A DNA stretch of 64,000 bases from an uncultured Bacteroidales bacterium. GTDB lineage: Bacteria > Bacteroidota > Bacteroidia > Bacteroidales > P3. Positions 7,512-17,919 of this stretch are shown in pieces. The notes under the pieces are model-generated. The model did not search any database, was not told where the DNA came from, and saw only the letters and a program-made list of their open reading frames with translations. The stretch's first letter is position 1. The number at the start of each line of letters is the position of its first letter. A program made the position numbers and the translations under genes. The stretch spans positions 27,052 to 91,051 of the forward strand of contig CAJONE010000002.1 of NCBI GenBank assembly GCA_905235855.1. The letters run 5' to 3'.

Positions 7512-10172
7512 TTATTCAATCCGAATTGATTTGTAAATCAAGCTTTGCACGTCGGTCCGGATATTCATCTTTGCAAGTTTGTTGGGCGTAGCGCTTGGGT
7601 GAACCCTGTTGGAGAGGAAAACATAGACAAGATTGTATTCTGGATCGACCCATACCATAGTGCCCGTAAAACCCGTATGCCCGAAACTGCTTTGAGAGAC
7701 TTCGACCGCAGTTTGCCCCGACGGAGATGGCTTAAACATCGGTTTGTCGAATCCGAGGGCGCGACGGTTGCCACGGTCGGCATAGTAACGAGTATTGAAC
7801 TGCACAATGACAGAAGAGGATATATAGCGTCGCCCGTTCCATTCGCCACCATTCAGAAGCATTTGCAGTATGGGGAAAAGGTCAGTAGCGGAGGAGAATA
7901 GGCCGGCATGCCCCGAAACGCCACCCATGGCATCCGCGTTCTGATCATGCACAGTGCCACGAACGAGACGTTGGCGATAGACGTTGTCCTGTTCTGTGGG
8001 AGCAATGTTTACCGTGTCAAAGCCATGGTCGAGCGGGCAAAAGGAAGTGCGGGACAATCCCATGGGCTGATAGAAGTTGCGAGCAACAAAATGATCGAGC
8101 GTCTCACCGCTGACATAGCGCACCATATCGCCAAGAAGGATAAAGCCCAGATCGCTGTACACATATTTCCTTTCCTTGCTGACTGGGCTTTTGGCGATTT
8201 GACTCAATACCGACATATAAGGATCGCTCGACAACTGAGCCTCTTTCCAGTAGCTGTCGTAGTCTTTTAGGCCCGCTATGTGACTCAGAACCTCCCGTAT
8301 GGTGATGTTTTTCTTGTTTGTGTGTTTCAGATATGGCAGGTAGCGCGACAGTTTGTCGTCGAGTTTTACTTTGTTCATCTCAACAAGTTTCATGACCGCA
8401 AGTGTCGTAGCCATAACCTTGGTCAGCGAAGCCAGGTCATAGATGGTGTTTGTGTCCACTATCGGCGATGCGGCATCATAAGTGAGACGTCCATAAGCAC
8501 GATTGTAGACCACCTTGCCATCCTTGGCCACGAGGAGTTGGCAACCTGGATAGGCCTGTTTGTCAATGCCATTGAGCACAATACTGTCAATTGACTCAAA
8601 ACACTTGGGGTCCATGCCTGCGGACACAACACGGTCGTAGGGTGTTGTAAAATCCATCTGCAGGCCGTGACCGATACTGTATGGAGCGGCAGTGACAGGT
8701 AAGCGACCGGAGAACTGTGCTCTGCCATAGAGAAGGTCATCCACGGCGCGACGCACAACCGGACTGTCCTGGTAAGCCAATACAACAGCCCGAGCCGAGT
8801 CGATAGCACCGATACGTCTGGCTATTTTATACGGGGATTCATAAATAACAAGACATTTTGTGGTGTCGAGTTTCTCACCATCACGAAGCGGCAAGTAGTT
8901 GTCCTCGTTTTTCAAAAGCGTAACGCCATGCAAGGCCATCTGATAGGCGATGCTGTCGCATCGGGACCAACCATCGTTCGGATTGAACGAGAGTTTCTGC
9001 CATGCAGTTTCGTCTGTGAGGCCGCACTTGAATTTCATAACCATTATATTTCGGCAGTGCTGCTCAACCATAGTCTTGACTGTATTGTTGCGCTTAGCCG
9101 CATCGACAATAGTATTCACCGCCTTTTCGACATCAGGAGGCAGCAACAGAACGTCGTTGCCTGCCATCATGGCCTGAAGTTCACCATCGCCATTGGTATA
9201 GTATTTTGTAACCCCCTTCATATCAAGCCCATCGGTAAATATAAGACCCTTGAAACCAAGTTTCTCACGAAGCAAATTCTGCACCAAATTTTCAGACAAC
9301 GAGGATGGACGGTTAGATCTGTTTTCGTACGAATTAACCTGAAGGTGGGCAGACATTACACCTTTCACACCCGCTTTTACAAGAGCCTCGAAAGGATATG
9401 TGTCGACGCTGTCGATATACTCCTTCGAGTGCTTGATGAGCGGCAAGTCGAAATGGCTGTCGGACTCGGTGTCGCCATGACCCGGAAAGTGCTTAGCCAC
9501 CGCCAAGACGCGGTGGCTTTGCATTCCGCGCATATAGGCGATTCCCTTACGAGCAACCGCCATACGGTTTTCACCAAAGGAACGCAAGCCGATGACGGGG
9601 TTTTTCGGATTAGAATTCAGATCAACCACAGGGGCAAAGTTTATATGCACACCCATGGCTCGACACTGGCGCCCCACTTCCCTTCCCATTGCCTCGACAA
9701 GACCGTCGCATTCGGGCGGCATAGCCCCCATCAACATCTGCTTCGGGAAAGAATAGCAGTCTCTTAACCGCATTCCCAAGCCGTTCTCGGCGTCGATGGC
9801 AACAAACAACGGGATTTTGGACACTTTCTGGAAACGTCTGGTCTGAGCGAGCTGCACATCGGAAGTGCCGGCAAAGAAACAGACGCCCCCCACCTTGTTC
9901 GATTTGATTAGCTCGACAAATTTCTTCTCGGCTTTTGGATTCATATTCAGAGGGACTCGAATCATCATCAGTTGCCCCACTTTTTCTTCGATCGACATTT
10001 CGGCCATTACCGAATCAGCCCAACGCTCGGCAGGCGTGACATAAGCCTGTTGCAGACGGGTGTCCGTTGCCTTATGTTTTCCACCGTGACGGCTGTGTTT
10101 ACGGCTCTGCGCATCAGCAAAGCCTATCGAGAGGGCCACTGCAAGAAGAAAAAAGAAAAACCTTTTTATCAT
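7512..10172 (-). CDS. GH3 beta-N-acetylhexosaminidase fused to a serine beta-lactamase-fold hydrolase
   Basis: 886 residues with an N-terminal signal peptide (FFFLLAVALSIGFADAQS). The first half is a NagZ-like glycoside hydrolase family 3 domain with the KHFPGHGDTESDSH signature and the nucleophile region FTDGLDMKG. The second half is a penicillin-binding-protein/class C beta-lactamase fold with SLTK (SxxK nucleophile), YSD and HTG motifs. The combination suggests periplasmic cleavage of muropeptides, sugar by one domain and peptide or ester by the other; the exact substrates are inferred. The fusion is known in Bacteroidetes. Its start overlaps the coaE stop by 4 bases. Confidence 0.92.
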   Translation of the reverse strand: MIKRFFFFLLAVALSIGFADAQSRKHSRHGGKHKATDTRLQQAYVTPAERWADSVMAEMSIEEKVGQLMMIRVPLNMNPKAEKKFVELIKSNKVGGVCFFAGTSDVQLAQTRRFQKVSKIPLFVAIDAENGLGMRLRDCYSFPKQMLMGAMPPECDGLVEAMGREVGRQCRAMGVHINFAPVVDLNSNPKNPVIGLRSFGENRMAVARKGIAYMRGMQSHRVLAVAKHFPGHGDTESDSHFDLPLIKHSKEYIDSVDTYPFEALVKAGVKGVMSAHLQVNSYENRSNRPSSLSENLVQNLLREKLGFKGLIFTDGLDMKGVTKYYTNGDGELQAMMAGNDVLLLPPDVEKAVNTIVDAAKRNNTVKTMVEQHCRNIMVMKFKCGLTDETAWQKLSFNPNDGWSRCDSIAYQMALHGVTLLKNEDNYLPLRDGEKLDTTKCLVIYESPYKIARRIGAIDSARAVVLAYQDSPVVRRAVDDLLYGRAQFSGRLPVTAAPYSIGHGLQMDFTTPYDRVVSAGMDPKCFESIDSIVLNGIDKQAYPGCQLLVAKDGKVVYNRAYGRLTYDAASPIVDTNTIYDLASLTKVMATTLAVMKLVEMNKVKLDDKLSRYLPYLKHTNKKNITIREVLSHIAGLKDYDSYWKEAQLSSDPYMSVLSQIAKSPVSKERKYVYSDLGFILLGDMVRYVSGETLDHFVARNFYQPMGLSRTSFCPLDHGFDTVNIAPTEQDNVYRQRLVRGTVHDQNADAMGGVSGHAGLFSSATDLFPILQMLLNGGEWNGRRYISSSVIVQFNTRYYADRGNRRALGFDKPMFKPSPSGQTAVEVSQSSFGHTGFTGTMVWVDPEYNLVYVFLSNRVHPSATPNKLAKMNIRTDVQSLIYKSIRIE

Positions 10173-10792
10173 CGTATTTTACCTGTTTTTGGGTTGAACT
10201 GACATTGGCACGGCTTGCAGATTTTGTCCACAATAAATTTAACCTGCCGCGCCCTCGGATTTCCCTCATAGTTCAGTATAACATAGTCGGACAGCATCGC
10301 CTTCTGTTCGTCGGGCAGTTGGTTTCGCATCCGGGTTTCGATATCATTCACACTGCATTTGTCGCGTTGCAAAAGGCGCCGAATCCGCTCACCCCTTTCG
10401 AGGAAAACCGTGACCACGGCATCCATCATTCGGTCGAGACCATATTCGAAAAGAATTGCACTTTCAAAAAAAACAACCGGCTCGTGCTGCCGTTCTGCAC
10501 ACCATATTCCGAAGTCGCTCATCACACGTGGATGAACAAGACGATTAAGCGTGTCCAGCTGCCGCCGGTCCGAAAAAACTTTACGAGCTATCGCCTTTCT
10601 GTCGACAGTTCCATCCGCTGTGCAAAACTTTTCGCCCAAGGCATCCTCGACATCACTGACAAACGAGCCGTCGGAGTAGTAGCTCCTCGCCACCTCGTCG
10701 GCCACAAAACAAGAAATGCCCAGCCGTCGCAACTCAGCAACCACAGTGCTTTTGCCACAGCCGATACCACCTGTCAAACCAATGCGCTTCAT
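10169..10792 (-). CDS. coaE: Dephospho-CoA kinase
   Basis: Last step of coenzyme A synthesis: phosphorylates the 3' hydroxyl of dephospho-CoA with ATP. 207 residues, normal length. P-loop GLTGGIGCGKST is at residues 5-16, and the family motif VVFFESAILFEYG is present. It is between ybbR (14 bases upstream) and the GH3 fusion (4-base overlap), within the conserved nusB-yajC-ybbR-coaE block. Confidence 0.95.
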   Translation of the reverse strand: MKRIGLTGGIGCGKSTVVAELRRLGISCFVADEVARSYYSDGSFVSDVEDALGEKFCTADGTVDRKAIARKVFSDRRQLDTLNRLVHPRVMSDFGIWCAERQHEPVVFFESAILFEYGLDRMMDAVVTVFLERGERIRRLLQRDKCSVNDIETRMRNQLPDEQKAMLSDYVILNYEGNPRARQVKFIVDKICKPCQCQFNPKTGKIR

Positions 10793-10806
10793 AGTTGTAA
10801 AACCTA

Positions 10807-11757
10807 TTACTTAATAATGACGTATTGGATCCGGTCCGGCACTACAGACTTGATTCTTACATCAGAAGGAAAATCTGTGATAGAGATAGGAAGCTCGGTT
10901 TGGCCAGACGATTGATCGTGACGAACCACGGCTTTCATGTCGCTCAGCCCGTCTTCAAAGGAATGTCCCTGCGGAACCCACACCGTAACAGCGACCTGAT
11001 CAGGATATAGCCTTACTCGTATCGTAGTGTCGTTACTTAAAAATCTAACATTAACCAGCCTGCGTTCTTCGACATACGCCTCAACCGGCACCGTAAGTTT
11101 CACTGTGGAACGGGATACTCTCAAATCCGGATATTCATTCCAAACAGGCACAAGATCGAGCTGGTAAACGCCACCTGAATCGGATACGTCCACACTGGAA
11201 GCATTCGTGTATAGTTCGTTCACGTCGCTGAGAGACTTTTCACTACCGTACAGGTAAATCGTGTCGGGATACAAGTTGGGGGTGCCAGAGAGACCATAAC
11301 CGTCGGAAAAGACAAACGAAACGTTACGAAGTTGCGGAGCATACGCCCTACACTTGCGCTCGCACAAAGTTACCGAAAGCGAATCCATGTCAAATGATAC
11401 AGAACAGTTCTTCAAATGAGAGAAATGGCTCTGAATCCACTCACGGTAATCACCGGACGGTACCGAAAGCCGAATTTCAGCCACATGCCGTGCATTCTTC
11501 AGTTTGCCCGACATGTCAACCGACAATGCGTTACGCCCCCACGACCAATGATGCAGCAAAGCCGAAAAACCGTCAGACTCGACAGTCAGCGGCAATTCCC
11601 TATCTTCGGAAACAACAGAATATCGGGCCGTATCGATTCCAGTATACACAACACGCACTGTTGTACGATAACTTCGCACAGTAGACATATCCATAACAAG
11701 CCACACCAACGACACAAATACAAGTATGACAAAAAACAACCTGTATTGCCGAAACAT
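10807..11757 (-). CDS. YbbR-like domain protein
   Basis: 316 residues: one N-terminal membrane helix (FFVILVFVSLVWLVM) and an extracytoplasmic beta-rich region containing YbbR-type repeats (for example VPVWNEYPDLRVSRSTVKL). In other bacteria, YbbR/CdaR proteins sit next to a diadenylate cyclase; no cyclase gene is adjacent here, and the Bacteroidetes order yajC-ybbR-coaE is seen instead. Function in this context is not established. Confidence 0.85.
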   Translation of the reverse strand: MFRQYRLFFVILVFVSLVWLVMDMSTVRSYRTTVRVVYTGIDTARYSVVSEDRELPLTVESDGFSALLHHWSWGRNALSVDMSGKLKNARHVAEIRLSVPSGDYREWIQSHFSHLKNCSVSFDMDSLSVTLCERKCRAYAPQLRNVSFVFSDGYGLSGTPNLYPDTIYLYGSEKSLSDVNELYTNASSVDVSDSGGVYQLDLVPVWNEYPDLRVSRSTVKLTVPVEAYVEERRLVNVRFLSNDTTIRVRLYPDQVAVTVWVPQGHSFEDGLSDMKAVVRHDQSSGQTELPISITDFPSDVRIKSVVPDRIQYVIIK

Positions 11758-11854
11758 AGCGAGAGCGTTATGAATGAAACGATATGAACTTAGGCTACTA
11801 TACGGTTTACCAAGTTAATCTTCAACCGGATACGATTAGCTTGATTACAACTGG

Positions 11855-12181
11855 TCACTTGCTTTTCGAGTCCTGCTGTTTGTTCTCCTCCGGAGCAGGC
11901 TGAACCATCGACTTCTCGACAGTAAGCACCACACCGTTGGATACTTCGACTTCAACAGTGTCGGTATCGACAGAATGGACCTTGCCGAATATTCCGCCAC
12001 TAAAAACAATACGGTCACCTTTTTTTAGACCCTCACGGAACTTTTGTTCCTCTTTGGCTTTTTTGCGCTGGGGACGCATCATAAGCACCCACATCAACAC
12101 AATCATTCCAATCAACAGCCACAGCGACATACCCATACCCTTGGGCTGCTGGTCCTGCAACAATACCAATAGACTATTCAT
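11855..12181 (-). CDS. yajC: Preprotein translocase subunit YajC
   Basis: 108 residues. One membrane helix near the N-terminus (MSLWLLIGMIVLMWVLMM) is followed by the family hallmark RPQRKKAKEEQKFREGLK and a small cytoplasmic beta domain (GDRIVFSGGIFGKVHSVD). YajC is an accessory protein of the SecDF-YajC complex. It lies between the DUF1573 lipoprotein and ybbR. Confidence 0.95.
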   Translation of the reverse strand: MNSLLVLLQDQQPKGMGMSLWLLIGMIVLMWVLMMRPQRKKAKEEQKFREGLKKGDRIVFSGGIFGKVHSVDTDTVEVEVSNGVVLTVEKSMVQPAPEENKQQDSKSK

Positions 12182-12282
12182 AGTGTTTTGAATGTATTTT
12201 TTTGATTATATATTCTAACTCTTTGGGGTCATGTGATTTTGAGAGATCTACCCAAATAACTGTATTTTATAATTCTGCGAGA

Positions 12283-12726
12283 CTATATGCCGACCTCGGC
12301 CATAACACGAAGTTTTACGCGTGACGGCTCGCCATTGGTGGAAACCGTCACCTCTTTTACTTGCCTACCACTCATGCCTGCCGACTTGAACGAAACCTTC
12401 ACGTAGCCGTCTCCCCCCGGTGCAATTCGCTCACGAGGGTAGTCGGCCACAGTACAGCCACAGGTGGCAGCACATCCGCCTATTACCAAATCGGCTTTGC
12501 CAACATTGGTGAAATGGAAACTGTAGCTAACATTTTCACTGGCAGAAAGACGCCCAAAGTCGTGACTGTCGCGGTCGAATTTTATTGAAGGCATTTTTTC
12601 GCCACTGCCCTTGCCATCGACAGTTTGCGTGTTGTGGATCAGGTCAATTCCGACGTTGTCTCTCTTGTGACTGCAGCAACATAACGACAAAGAGAGAATT
12701 GCAAAAAACAAAACCTTACTGTTCAT
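12283..12726 (-). CDS. DUF1573 lipoprotein
   Basis: 147 residues from the ATG at 12726. The open frame extends further upstream, but that part overlaps nusB and lacks a signal sequence. The chosen start gives a lipoprotein signal (MNSKVLFFAILSLSLCCCS). The mature part is a DUF1573 Ig-like domain with the usual HDFGRL and VIGGCAATCGCTV motifs, the latter Cys-rich. Its start overlaps the nusB stop by 11 bases, implying coupling. Role unknown; domains of this kind are common in exported Bacteroidetes proteins. Confidence 0.85.
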   Translation of the reverse strand: MNSKVLFFAILSLSLCCCSHKRDNVGIDLIHNTQTVDGKGSGEKMPSIKFDRDSHDFGRLSASENVSYSFHFTNVGKADLVIGGCAATCGCTVADYPRERIAPGGDGYVKVSFKSAGMSGRQVKEVTVSTNGEPSRVKLRVMAEVGI

Positions 12727-13714
12727 TGGTTTCCTCCAATCCTTCAGAATCCATATCAGGATGCAGCAGTCCACGTCCTGTCTTGACAATTTTGCCTTCG
12801 GCACGGAGTTCAACAATAAGCCGGTCGAGCAGACCGTTGATGAACAGCTTGCTACGTTCGGTGCTGAATTCTTTCGACAGTTCAATATATTCATCGACCG
12901 TAACACGTTCGGGAATCGATGGACAGTTCTTGAGTTCGGCAATAGCCATCGAAATTAGGTAAATGTCCATTGGGGCAACCCTTTCAAACTCCCAACCCTT
13001 AAGGTGGGTACGAATCAGCTCATTGCTTTCCTTGGCGTCGCGCAAAGTCTCGCGCAGGACTGTGCAAGCGAATTCGACAGCCTCGTTTTCTTCAGCAGAA
13101 CGGTCGTCATAGACCATAGGCCACAGCATAGTCTCGGTGAAATTGTCAGCGGTCAGGGTTTTGAGCATCATATACTCGTATTGCGCGACCTGGTCGAAGT
13201 CGTCCTCCCACAAGAGACTACGCTCGACAATGGAGGAGCGCAACCCTTCATCGTTCATGGCGTAACGAAACAGCTTAATGAAAATGTCCTTGTCGGCACC
13301 GAAACCGGCCTCGCTCGTCATATAGCTACTATAATGCGGCGATTGAACAAAGGTCAGAAACGCTTTGCGGAATCGGCTTTGCTCGCCGTCCCACAACTTT
13401 ACGATATGTTCCGACTGTTTTTTATAGTCATAATTGTCAGCAATGCGACGTGCAAATTCGTTGTCAACAAACCTGCGGTCAGGATTGCGGTCAGAGTCCG
13501 TTGCCATATATTTTTGCATAGACTCGTCGGTAACGATTCCGGCGACTCTGATGATTTCAAGAGTCATCGCAATCTGAGTAACGCCCAAATCATTGAGACG
13601 TTTTATGTTGTGCATAAGCGAATCGACAGATGCGCGTATACTTGGTTTCTCGTTGCAATAGAAGGCGTAGACTTCTTGCAGTACCTTTGCACGTAAAAAA
13701 TGTCTGCTAAGCAT
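12716..13714 (-). CDS. nusB: Transcription antitermination factor NusB
   Basis: 332 residues, the long form usual in Bacteroidetes (about 300, against about 140 in E. coli). The N-terminus has the NusB pattern SRHFLRAKVLQEVYAFY. The C-terminal domain ends with the conserved EYIELSKEFSTERSKLFING stretch. NusB with NusE binds boxA RNA and supports rRNA antitermination. It lies 73 bases after leuS and overlaps the DUF1573 gene. Confidence 0.93.
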   Translation of the reverse strand: MLSRHFLRAKVLQEVYAFYCNEKPSIRASVDSLMHNIKRLNDLGVTQIAMTLEIIRVAGIVTDESMQKYMATDSDRNPDRRFVDNEFARRIADNYDYKKQSEHIVKLWDGEQSRFRKAFLTFVQSPHYSSYMTSEAGFGADKDIFIKLFRYAMNDEGLRSSIVERSLLWEDDFDQVAQYEYMMLKTLTADNFTETMLWPMVYDDRSAEENEAVEFACTVLRETLRDAKESNELIRTHLKGWEFERVAPMDIYLISMAIAELKNCPSIPERVTVDEYIELSKEFSTERSKLFINGLLDRLIVELRAEGKIVKTGRGLLHPDMDSEGLEETNEQ

Positions 13715-13787
13715 TTATCGTAAGTGATGATTGAAAAAAATCGAGTAGAAGTTTTTTTTGACAACAACTGGATTGGATTGCGGTAGT

Positions 13788-16649
13788 TTAAATCACAATA
13801 TTGATTATCTTTTTCGGAACAAAAATAACCTTTCTTGGTTCCTTTCCGTCAAGCCATTTTTGGCCGACACTGTGAGCCTTCACCGCAGCGAGAGCCTCCT
13901 CTTGTGTTGCCGCAATGGGAAGTTCTATCGTGAAACGCATTTTTCCATTGAACGAGACAGGGTAGCTGAAGGAATCCTCAACCAGCAGAGTTTCATCACA
14001 CTTGGGCCAGGGTGCGTCGCACACGGTGGTGTCGTTACCAAGACGGTGCCATAATTCCTCAGCGATATGCGGGGCAAAAGGCGCAATAATCACGACCATC
14101 GGTTCGAGGGCCTGCCGGCTATGGCATTTGGCCGATGTCAGTTCATTGACCGTTATCATGAAGGTCGAGACGGACGTGTTGAACGAAAACCGCTCGATGT
14201 CGTCAGTAACCTTTTTTATGGCCTGATTTATCGTCTTGAGGCACTTTCGGTCGGCCGGTTCGTCATTAACGATGCATTTGTCGCCGTCGTCCACAAACAG
14301 TTTCCAAAGTTTGCGAATAAACCGGAAAACGCCTTCAATTCCGTTGGTGTCCCACGGTTTAGCCTGTTCGACCGGGCCGAGGAACATCTCGTACAGACGG
14401 AGGGTATCGGCACCATAGCGTTCGACCAAATCGTCTGGATTCTGCACGTTATACATCGATTTCGACATTTTTTCGATTTCCCATCCGCACACATATTTGC
14501 CATCCTCGAGTTCAAATCTGGCATTAGCGAACTCCGGTCTCCACTGGCGAAACTTTTCGATGTCGAGCAGATCGTTGTCCACAATGTTTATATCGACATG
14601 TATCGGAACAGTGTTTTCCTCACGGCCAGGCAGATTCTTTGAGACAAAGAGGTTGCTGTCCTCTTTGCTGCGGTAGACAAAGTTTGAGCGACCTTGAATC
14701 ATACCCTGGTTAATGAGCTTGCGGAAAGGTTCGTCCTTGACCGCATAGCCAATATCGAACAGGAATTTGTTCCAGAAACGGGCATACATCATGTGACCAG
14801 TGCCGTGTTCCGAGCCGCCTACATAGAGGTCAACGTTCTGCCAATATTCCACAGCCTGATGGGAGAAATAACGCTCATCGTTATGAGGGTCCATATATCG
14901 CAGGTAGTAGCCGCTACTGCCGGCAAAGCCAGGCATCGTGCTCAACTCCAAGGGGAAAACCGACTTGTTGTCGATCAGGGAATTGTCGACCACCTGGCGA
15001 TTTTCTACATCCCAGGCCCAGCGTGTTGCGTGGCCGAGCGGCGGCTCGCCCGTACTTGTTGGCTTGAAATCTTTCACATCGGGCAAGCAAAGCGGGAGAC
15101 AATCCTCAGGTATAGTGTATGGCATACCGTCTTTATAATAAATCGGGAACGGTTCGCCCCAATAACGCTGGCGGCTGAAGATGGCATCGCGTAGACGGTA
15201 GTTTATCGTTTTGTGGCCTATACCCATTTCCTCGACTTTAGTAATGACAGCCTTCATGGCATCCTTCACATTCATTCCCGATATAAAGCCGCTGTTCACA
15301 CATACCCCCGTTTTCGCATCCAAGCTTTCCGTCCATGTTTCGGGGTCTGACGTTGCGTCTATCGACGGAGCCACAACCTGACGTATCGGCAATTGGAAGT
15401 GCTTGGCAAAGGCGAAGTCGCGGCTGTCGTGGGCGGGCACCGCCATAATCGCTCCGGTTCCATAGCCGGCAAGAACGTAATCGCTTACCCAAATTGGTAT
15501 TTTCTCTTCGGTGAGAGGATTTATGGCGTATGCTCCCGTAAAAACGCCGCTCACTTTCTTTACCTCGGCCTGCCGTTCACGCTCGCTACGGTTTTTAGCC
15601 CAGGCCACATAAGCCATCACCTCGTCGCGACACTCGGCGGTGGTGATACGTTCGATCATCTCATGTTCCGGACAGAGAACCATAAACGTGACACCGAAAA
15701 TCGTGTCGGGGCGAGTGGTAAAAATCTCGAAAGAATCTGACGGTTGCGGGTTGACTTGACCCATATACAAAGCGGTAGGCTTGTCGACCGTTGTTGCAGG
15801 CACATCGAGCGGAAACCACACAGCCGCACCCTCCGAGCGACCTATCCAGTTGCGTTGTATTTCTTTAAGCGATTCGCTATACTCCACTTCATCAAGGCCA
15901 TCAACCAGACGCTGGGCATAAGCCGTTATACGCAAGCTCCACTGTCGCATAAGCTTTCGTTCTACTGGGAAACCACCCCGCACGCTCAATCCGTTGACCA
16001 CCTCGTCATTGGCCAACACAGTACCCAGACCTGGGCACCAGTTCACCGCAGTGTCGGCGAGGTAGGCTAACCGATAGTCCATCAGAAACGACTGCCGTTC
16101 CGTTTCAGTCATGTTCGTCCACTGCCTGCTGCTTATTTCAGGCCTGTTGCCAGCCTCAATTTCACTTATAAGATAGTTTATGGGCATCGCCTTGCCGCTG
16201 CGAGAGTCGTAGTAGTGGTTGAAAAGCTGCACGAAAGTCCACTGCGTCCATTTATAATAGTCGGGGTCACAGGTGCGGACCTCGCGACTCCAGTCAAAAG
16301 AAAAACCGATTTTGTCGAGCTGTTCACGGTAACGGGCAATGTTCTTCTCGGTTGTGACTGCCGGATGTTGGCCGGTCTGTATTGCATACTGCTCAGCCGG
16401 AAGACCATAGGCATCGTAACCCATCGGGTGCAAAACATTGTAACCACATTGCCGCTTAAAGCGAGCAAAAATGTCGCTTGCAATATAACCGAGAGGATGC
16501 CCCACATGCAAACCCGCACCGGAAGGATAAGGAAACATGTCGAGAACATAAAAATGAGGTTTCCCACCACCGTTATCGACACGGTAAACGCCATTCTCGC
16601 GCCAAAAACGCTGCCACTTTGGCTCTATTTCCCTAAAGTTATAGTCCAT
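13788..16649 (-). CDS. leuS: Leucyl-tRNA synthetase
   Basis: 953 residues from the ATG at 16649; a TTG three codons upstream is unlikely. Class I synthetase: HIGH-type motif HVGHPLG in [14 protein letters not shown], the large CP1 editing insertion ([13 protein letters not shown]), and the KMSKS motif in [12 protein letters not shown]. It charges tRNA-Leu. The window itself encodes five tRNA-Leu genes with different anticodons. Divergent from the HU gene across about 210 bases. Confidence 0.97.
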   Translation of the reverse strand: MDYNFREIEPKWQRFWRENGVYRVDNGGGKPHFYVLDMFPYPSGAGLHVGHPLGYIASDIFARFKRQCGYNVLHPMGYDAYGLPAEQYAIQTGQHPAVTTEKNIARYREQLDKIGFSFDWSREVRTCDPDYYKWTQWTFVQLFNHYYDSRSGKAMPINYLISEIEAGNRPEISSRQWTNMTETERQSFLMDYRLAYLADTAVNWCPGLGTVLANDEVVNGLSVRGGFPVERKLMRQWSLRITAYAQRLVDGLDEVEYSESLKEIQRNWIGRSEGAAVWFPLDVPATTVDKPTALYMGQVNPQPSDSFEIFTTRPDTIFGVTFMVLCPEHEMIERITTAECRDEVMAYVAWAKNRSERERQAEVKKVSGVFTGAYAINPLTEEKIPIWVSDYVLAGYGTGAIMAVPAHDSRDFAFAKHFQLPIRQVVAPSIDATSDPETWTESLDAKTGVCVNSGFISGMNVKDAMKAVITKVEEMGIGHKTINYRLRDAIFSRQRYWGEPFPIYYKDGMPYTIPEDCLPLCLPDVKDFKPTSTGEPPLGHATRWAWDVENRQVVDNSLIDNKSVFPLELSTMPGFAGSSGYYLRYMDPHNDERYFSHQAVEYWQNVDLYVGGSEHGTGHMMYARFWNKFLFDIGYAVKDEPFRKLINQGMIQGRSNFVYRSKEDSNLFVSKNLPGREENTVPIHVDINIVDNDLLDIEKFRQWRPEFANARFELEDGKYVCGWEIEKMSKSMYNVQNPDDLVERYGADTLRLYEMFLGPVEQAKPWDTNGIEGVFRFIRKLWKLFVDDGDKCIVNDEPADRKCLKTINQAIKKVTDDIERFSFNTSVSTFMITVNELTSAKCHSRQALEPMVVIIAPFAPHIAEELWHRLGNDTTVCDAPWPKCDETLLVEDSFSYPVSFNGKMRFTIELPIAATQEEALAAVKAHSVGQKWLDGKEPRKVIFVPKKIINIVI

Positions 16650-16783
16650 ACCGACCAAAAGCTTTTATATAACATTTAATTATTTTACAACACGTTGTCA
16701 TATATTAATACAATATGACCGTTTGAATCGTGAAAAAACAAAATTACGAAAAATAAGCGAAAGCGAAAAAAAATCATTTTTAC

Positions 16784-16812
16784 TTGCAAAACAAATAAAT
16801 TGTGTAACTTTG
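16784..16812 (+). promoter_or_regulatory. Promoter of the HU gene
   Basis: TTG (16784-16786, preceded by C), an 18-base spacer, then TAACTTTG (16805-16812), followed by CA. It fits the Bacteroidetes -33/-7 consensus and lies 48 bases before the HU ATG. Confidence 0.75.
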
Positions 16813-16860
16813 CAATCCCAAAACGAATTATATCAAAACACAAAAAACAAAATAACCGTT

Positions 16861-17145
16861 ATGACAAAAGCAGAAATTGTAACAGCAATCAGCAACAAAA
16901 CAGGAATCGAAAAAGTCGCCGTCCTTGCCATCGTCGAAGAACTCATGAGCACTATCAAGACATCAATTTCGTCGAATGAGGAGGTCTATCTCCGCGGCTT
17001 CGGCTCTTTTATAATCAAGCACCGCGCAGCCAAAATCGGACGCAACATCAGCAAAGGGACAGCCGTTAACGTTCCGGCGCACAACATTCCAGCATTCAAA
17101 CCCTGCAAGGAATTCGTAAACGAGGTCAAAACCAAAACCAAATAA
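16861..17145 (+). CDS. HU-family DNA-binding protein
   Basis: 94 residues from the ATG at 16861; the longer open frame upstream covers the promoter and is not translated. Starts MTKAEIVTAISNKTG and has the signature arm region of HU/IHF (LRGFGSFIIKHRAAKIGRN) and the NIPAFKPCKEF end. It bends and compacts DNA. A strong promoter lies upstream and a terminator follows at 17184-17217. Confidence 0.95.
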   Translation: MTKAEIVTAISNKTGIEKVAVLAIVEELMSTIKTSISSNEEVYLRGFGSFIIKHRAAKIGRNISKGTAVNVPAHNIPAFKPCKEFVNEVKTKTK

Positions 17146-17155
17146 ACTCGTAGCC

Positions 17156-17217
17156 TGTCGTGACTGGACATCACGACAACCATAAAGCCGCCACGTCAAA
17201 GCACAAGGCGGCTTTTT
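17156..17217 (+). terminator. Two hairpins ending the HU transcript
   Basis: A first hairpin pairs TGTCGTGA (17156-17163) with TCACGACA (17171-17178). A second pairs AAAGCCGCC (17184-17192) with GGCGGCTTT (17207-17215) and is followed by a T run, a typical intrinsic terminator. Confidence 0.8.
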
Positions 17218-17251
17218 AAGTATCATTCTGAACGAATAACAACAGCAACAA

Positions 17252-17914
17252 TTGAAACTTAAAGCCATCACCCTGCTATTGCTCGCTCTGGTTGCGAGAA
17301 CAGCCGTTGCACAGTTCGATGTGCACGGCGGCTACAGCCTTGTTATGGAACGTGCAGACAAAACGACCATCCTAATGCACGGTGGCCATATTGAAGCGGG
17401 CTACAATTTCCGCCTTGTGGAGCAGCTCGGACTGCGAACGGGAGTATCGCTTCACATGAGCATGCTCACACAAAACTCCCTCTCCTACCTACGCAGCAAA
17501 AACACGCAGGCACCGGTAAGGATTGACAACCCGTCGAACAGGGAGTATGACATCGTAATACCCGCACAGGTGAACTACAACTTTGACCCGACATCGCAGC
17601 TACATTTCAATGTGTTTATCGGACCGAGCATAGGATTAGCCTTTAACGAGCTCAAAGCGGTGACGTTTACGAACGTCAACTATGTTGGAGCGGCAAAGCA
17701 TCCGGCCTGCGCTGTTAACCTTGCACTTGACATGGGACTTGAATTCCGTTTCAGACAGTTTGGCCTGCGTATTGCATTTAACCGCGAGATGCTCAGTTCG
17801 GGGCACAAATTCAGCGGCAAGCACAGCATCAAACGCGACATGCTCACGCTCGGAGTTGCCTACCACTTTGGCGACAGTCAGCAAGCTGTCGCAAACAGCC
17901 GACAAACAGAATAG
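17252..17914 (+). CDS. Outer membrane beta-barrel protein (small porin-like family)
   Basis: 220 residues. The start appears to be TTG at 17252, since translation from it gives a full signal peptide (MKLKAITLLLLALVARTAVAQ) and no ATG fits. The mature part alternates in barrel style and ends in AYHFGDSQQ, with Gly/aromatic-rich strands (HIEAGYNFRL and MGLEFRFRQFGLRIAFN). It resembles the OmpA-like or PorT-like barrel families of Bacteroidetes; no specific cargo can be named. It lies 5 bases before the lipoprotein gene at 17920, so the two form an operon. Confidence 0.78.
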   Translation: MKLKAITLLLLALVARTAVAQFDVHGGYSLVMERADKTTILMHGGHIEAGYNFRLVEQLGLRTGVSLHMSMLTQNSLSYLRSKNTQAPVRIDNPSNREYDIVIPAQVNYNFDPTSQLHFNVFIGPSIGLAFNELKAVTFTNVNYVGAAKHPACAVNLALDMGLEFRFRQFGLRIAFNREMLSSGHKFSGKHSIKRDMLTLGVAYHFGDSQQAVANSRQTE

Positions 17915-17919
17915 ACAAG

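Noticed and set aside
7512..8800. Reading the beta-lactamase-like domain as an antibiotic resistance gene
   Set aside because: It is the C-terminal half of a single GH3 fusion protein with penicillin-binding-protein-type motifs, within a housekeeping operon.
8928..9767. 279-codon open frame opposite the GH3 fusion gene
   Set aside because: Antisense to conserved GH3 catalytic motifs and lacks any recognisable feature.
16723..16860. N-terminal extension of the HU protein
   Set aside because: This stretch contains the promoter (16784-16812), and HU proteins start at the ATG at 16861.
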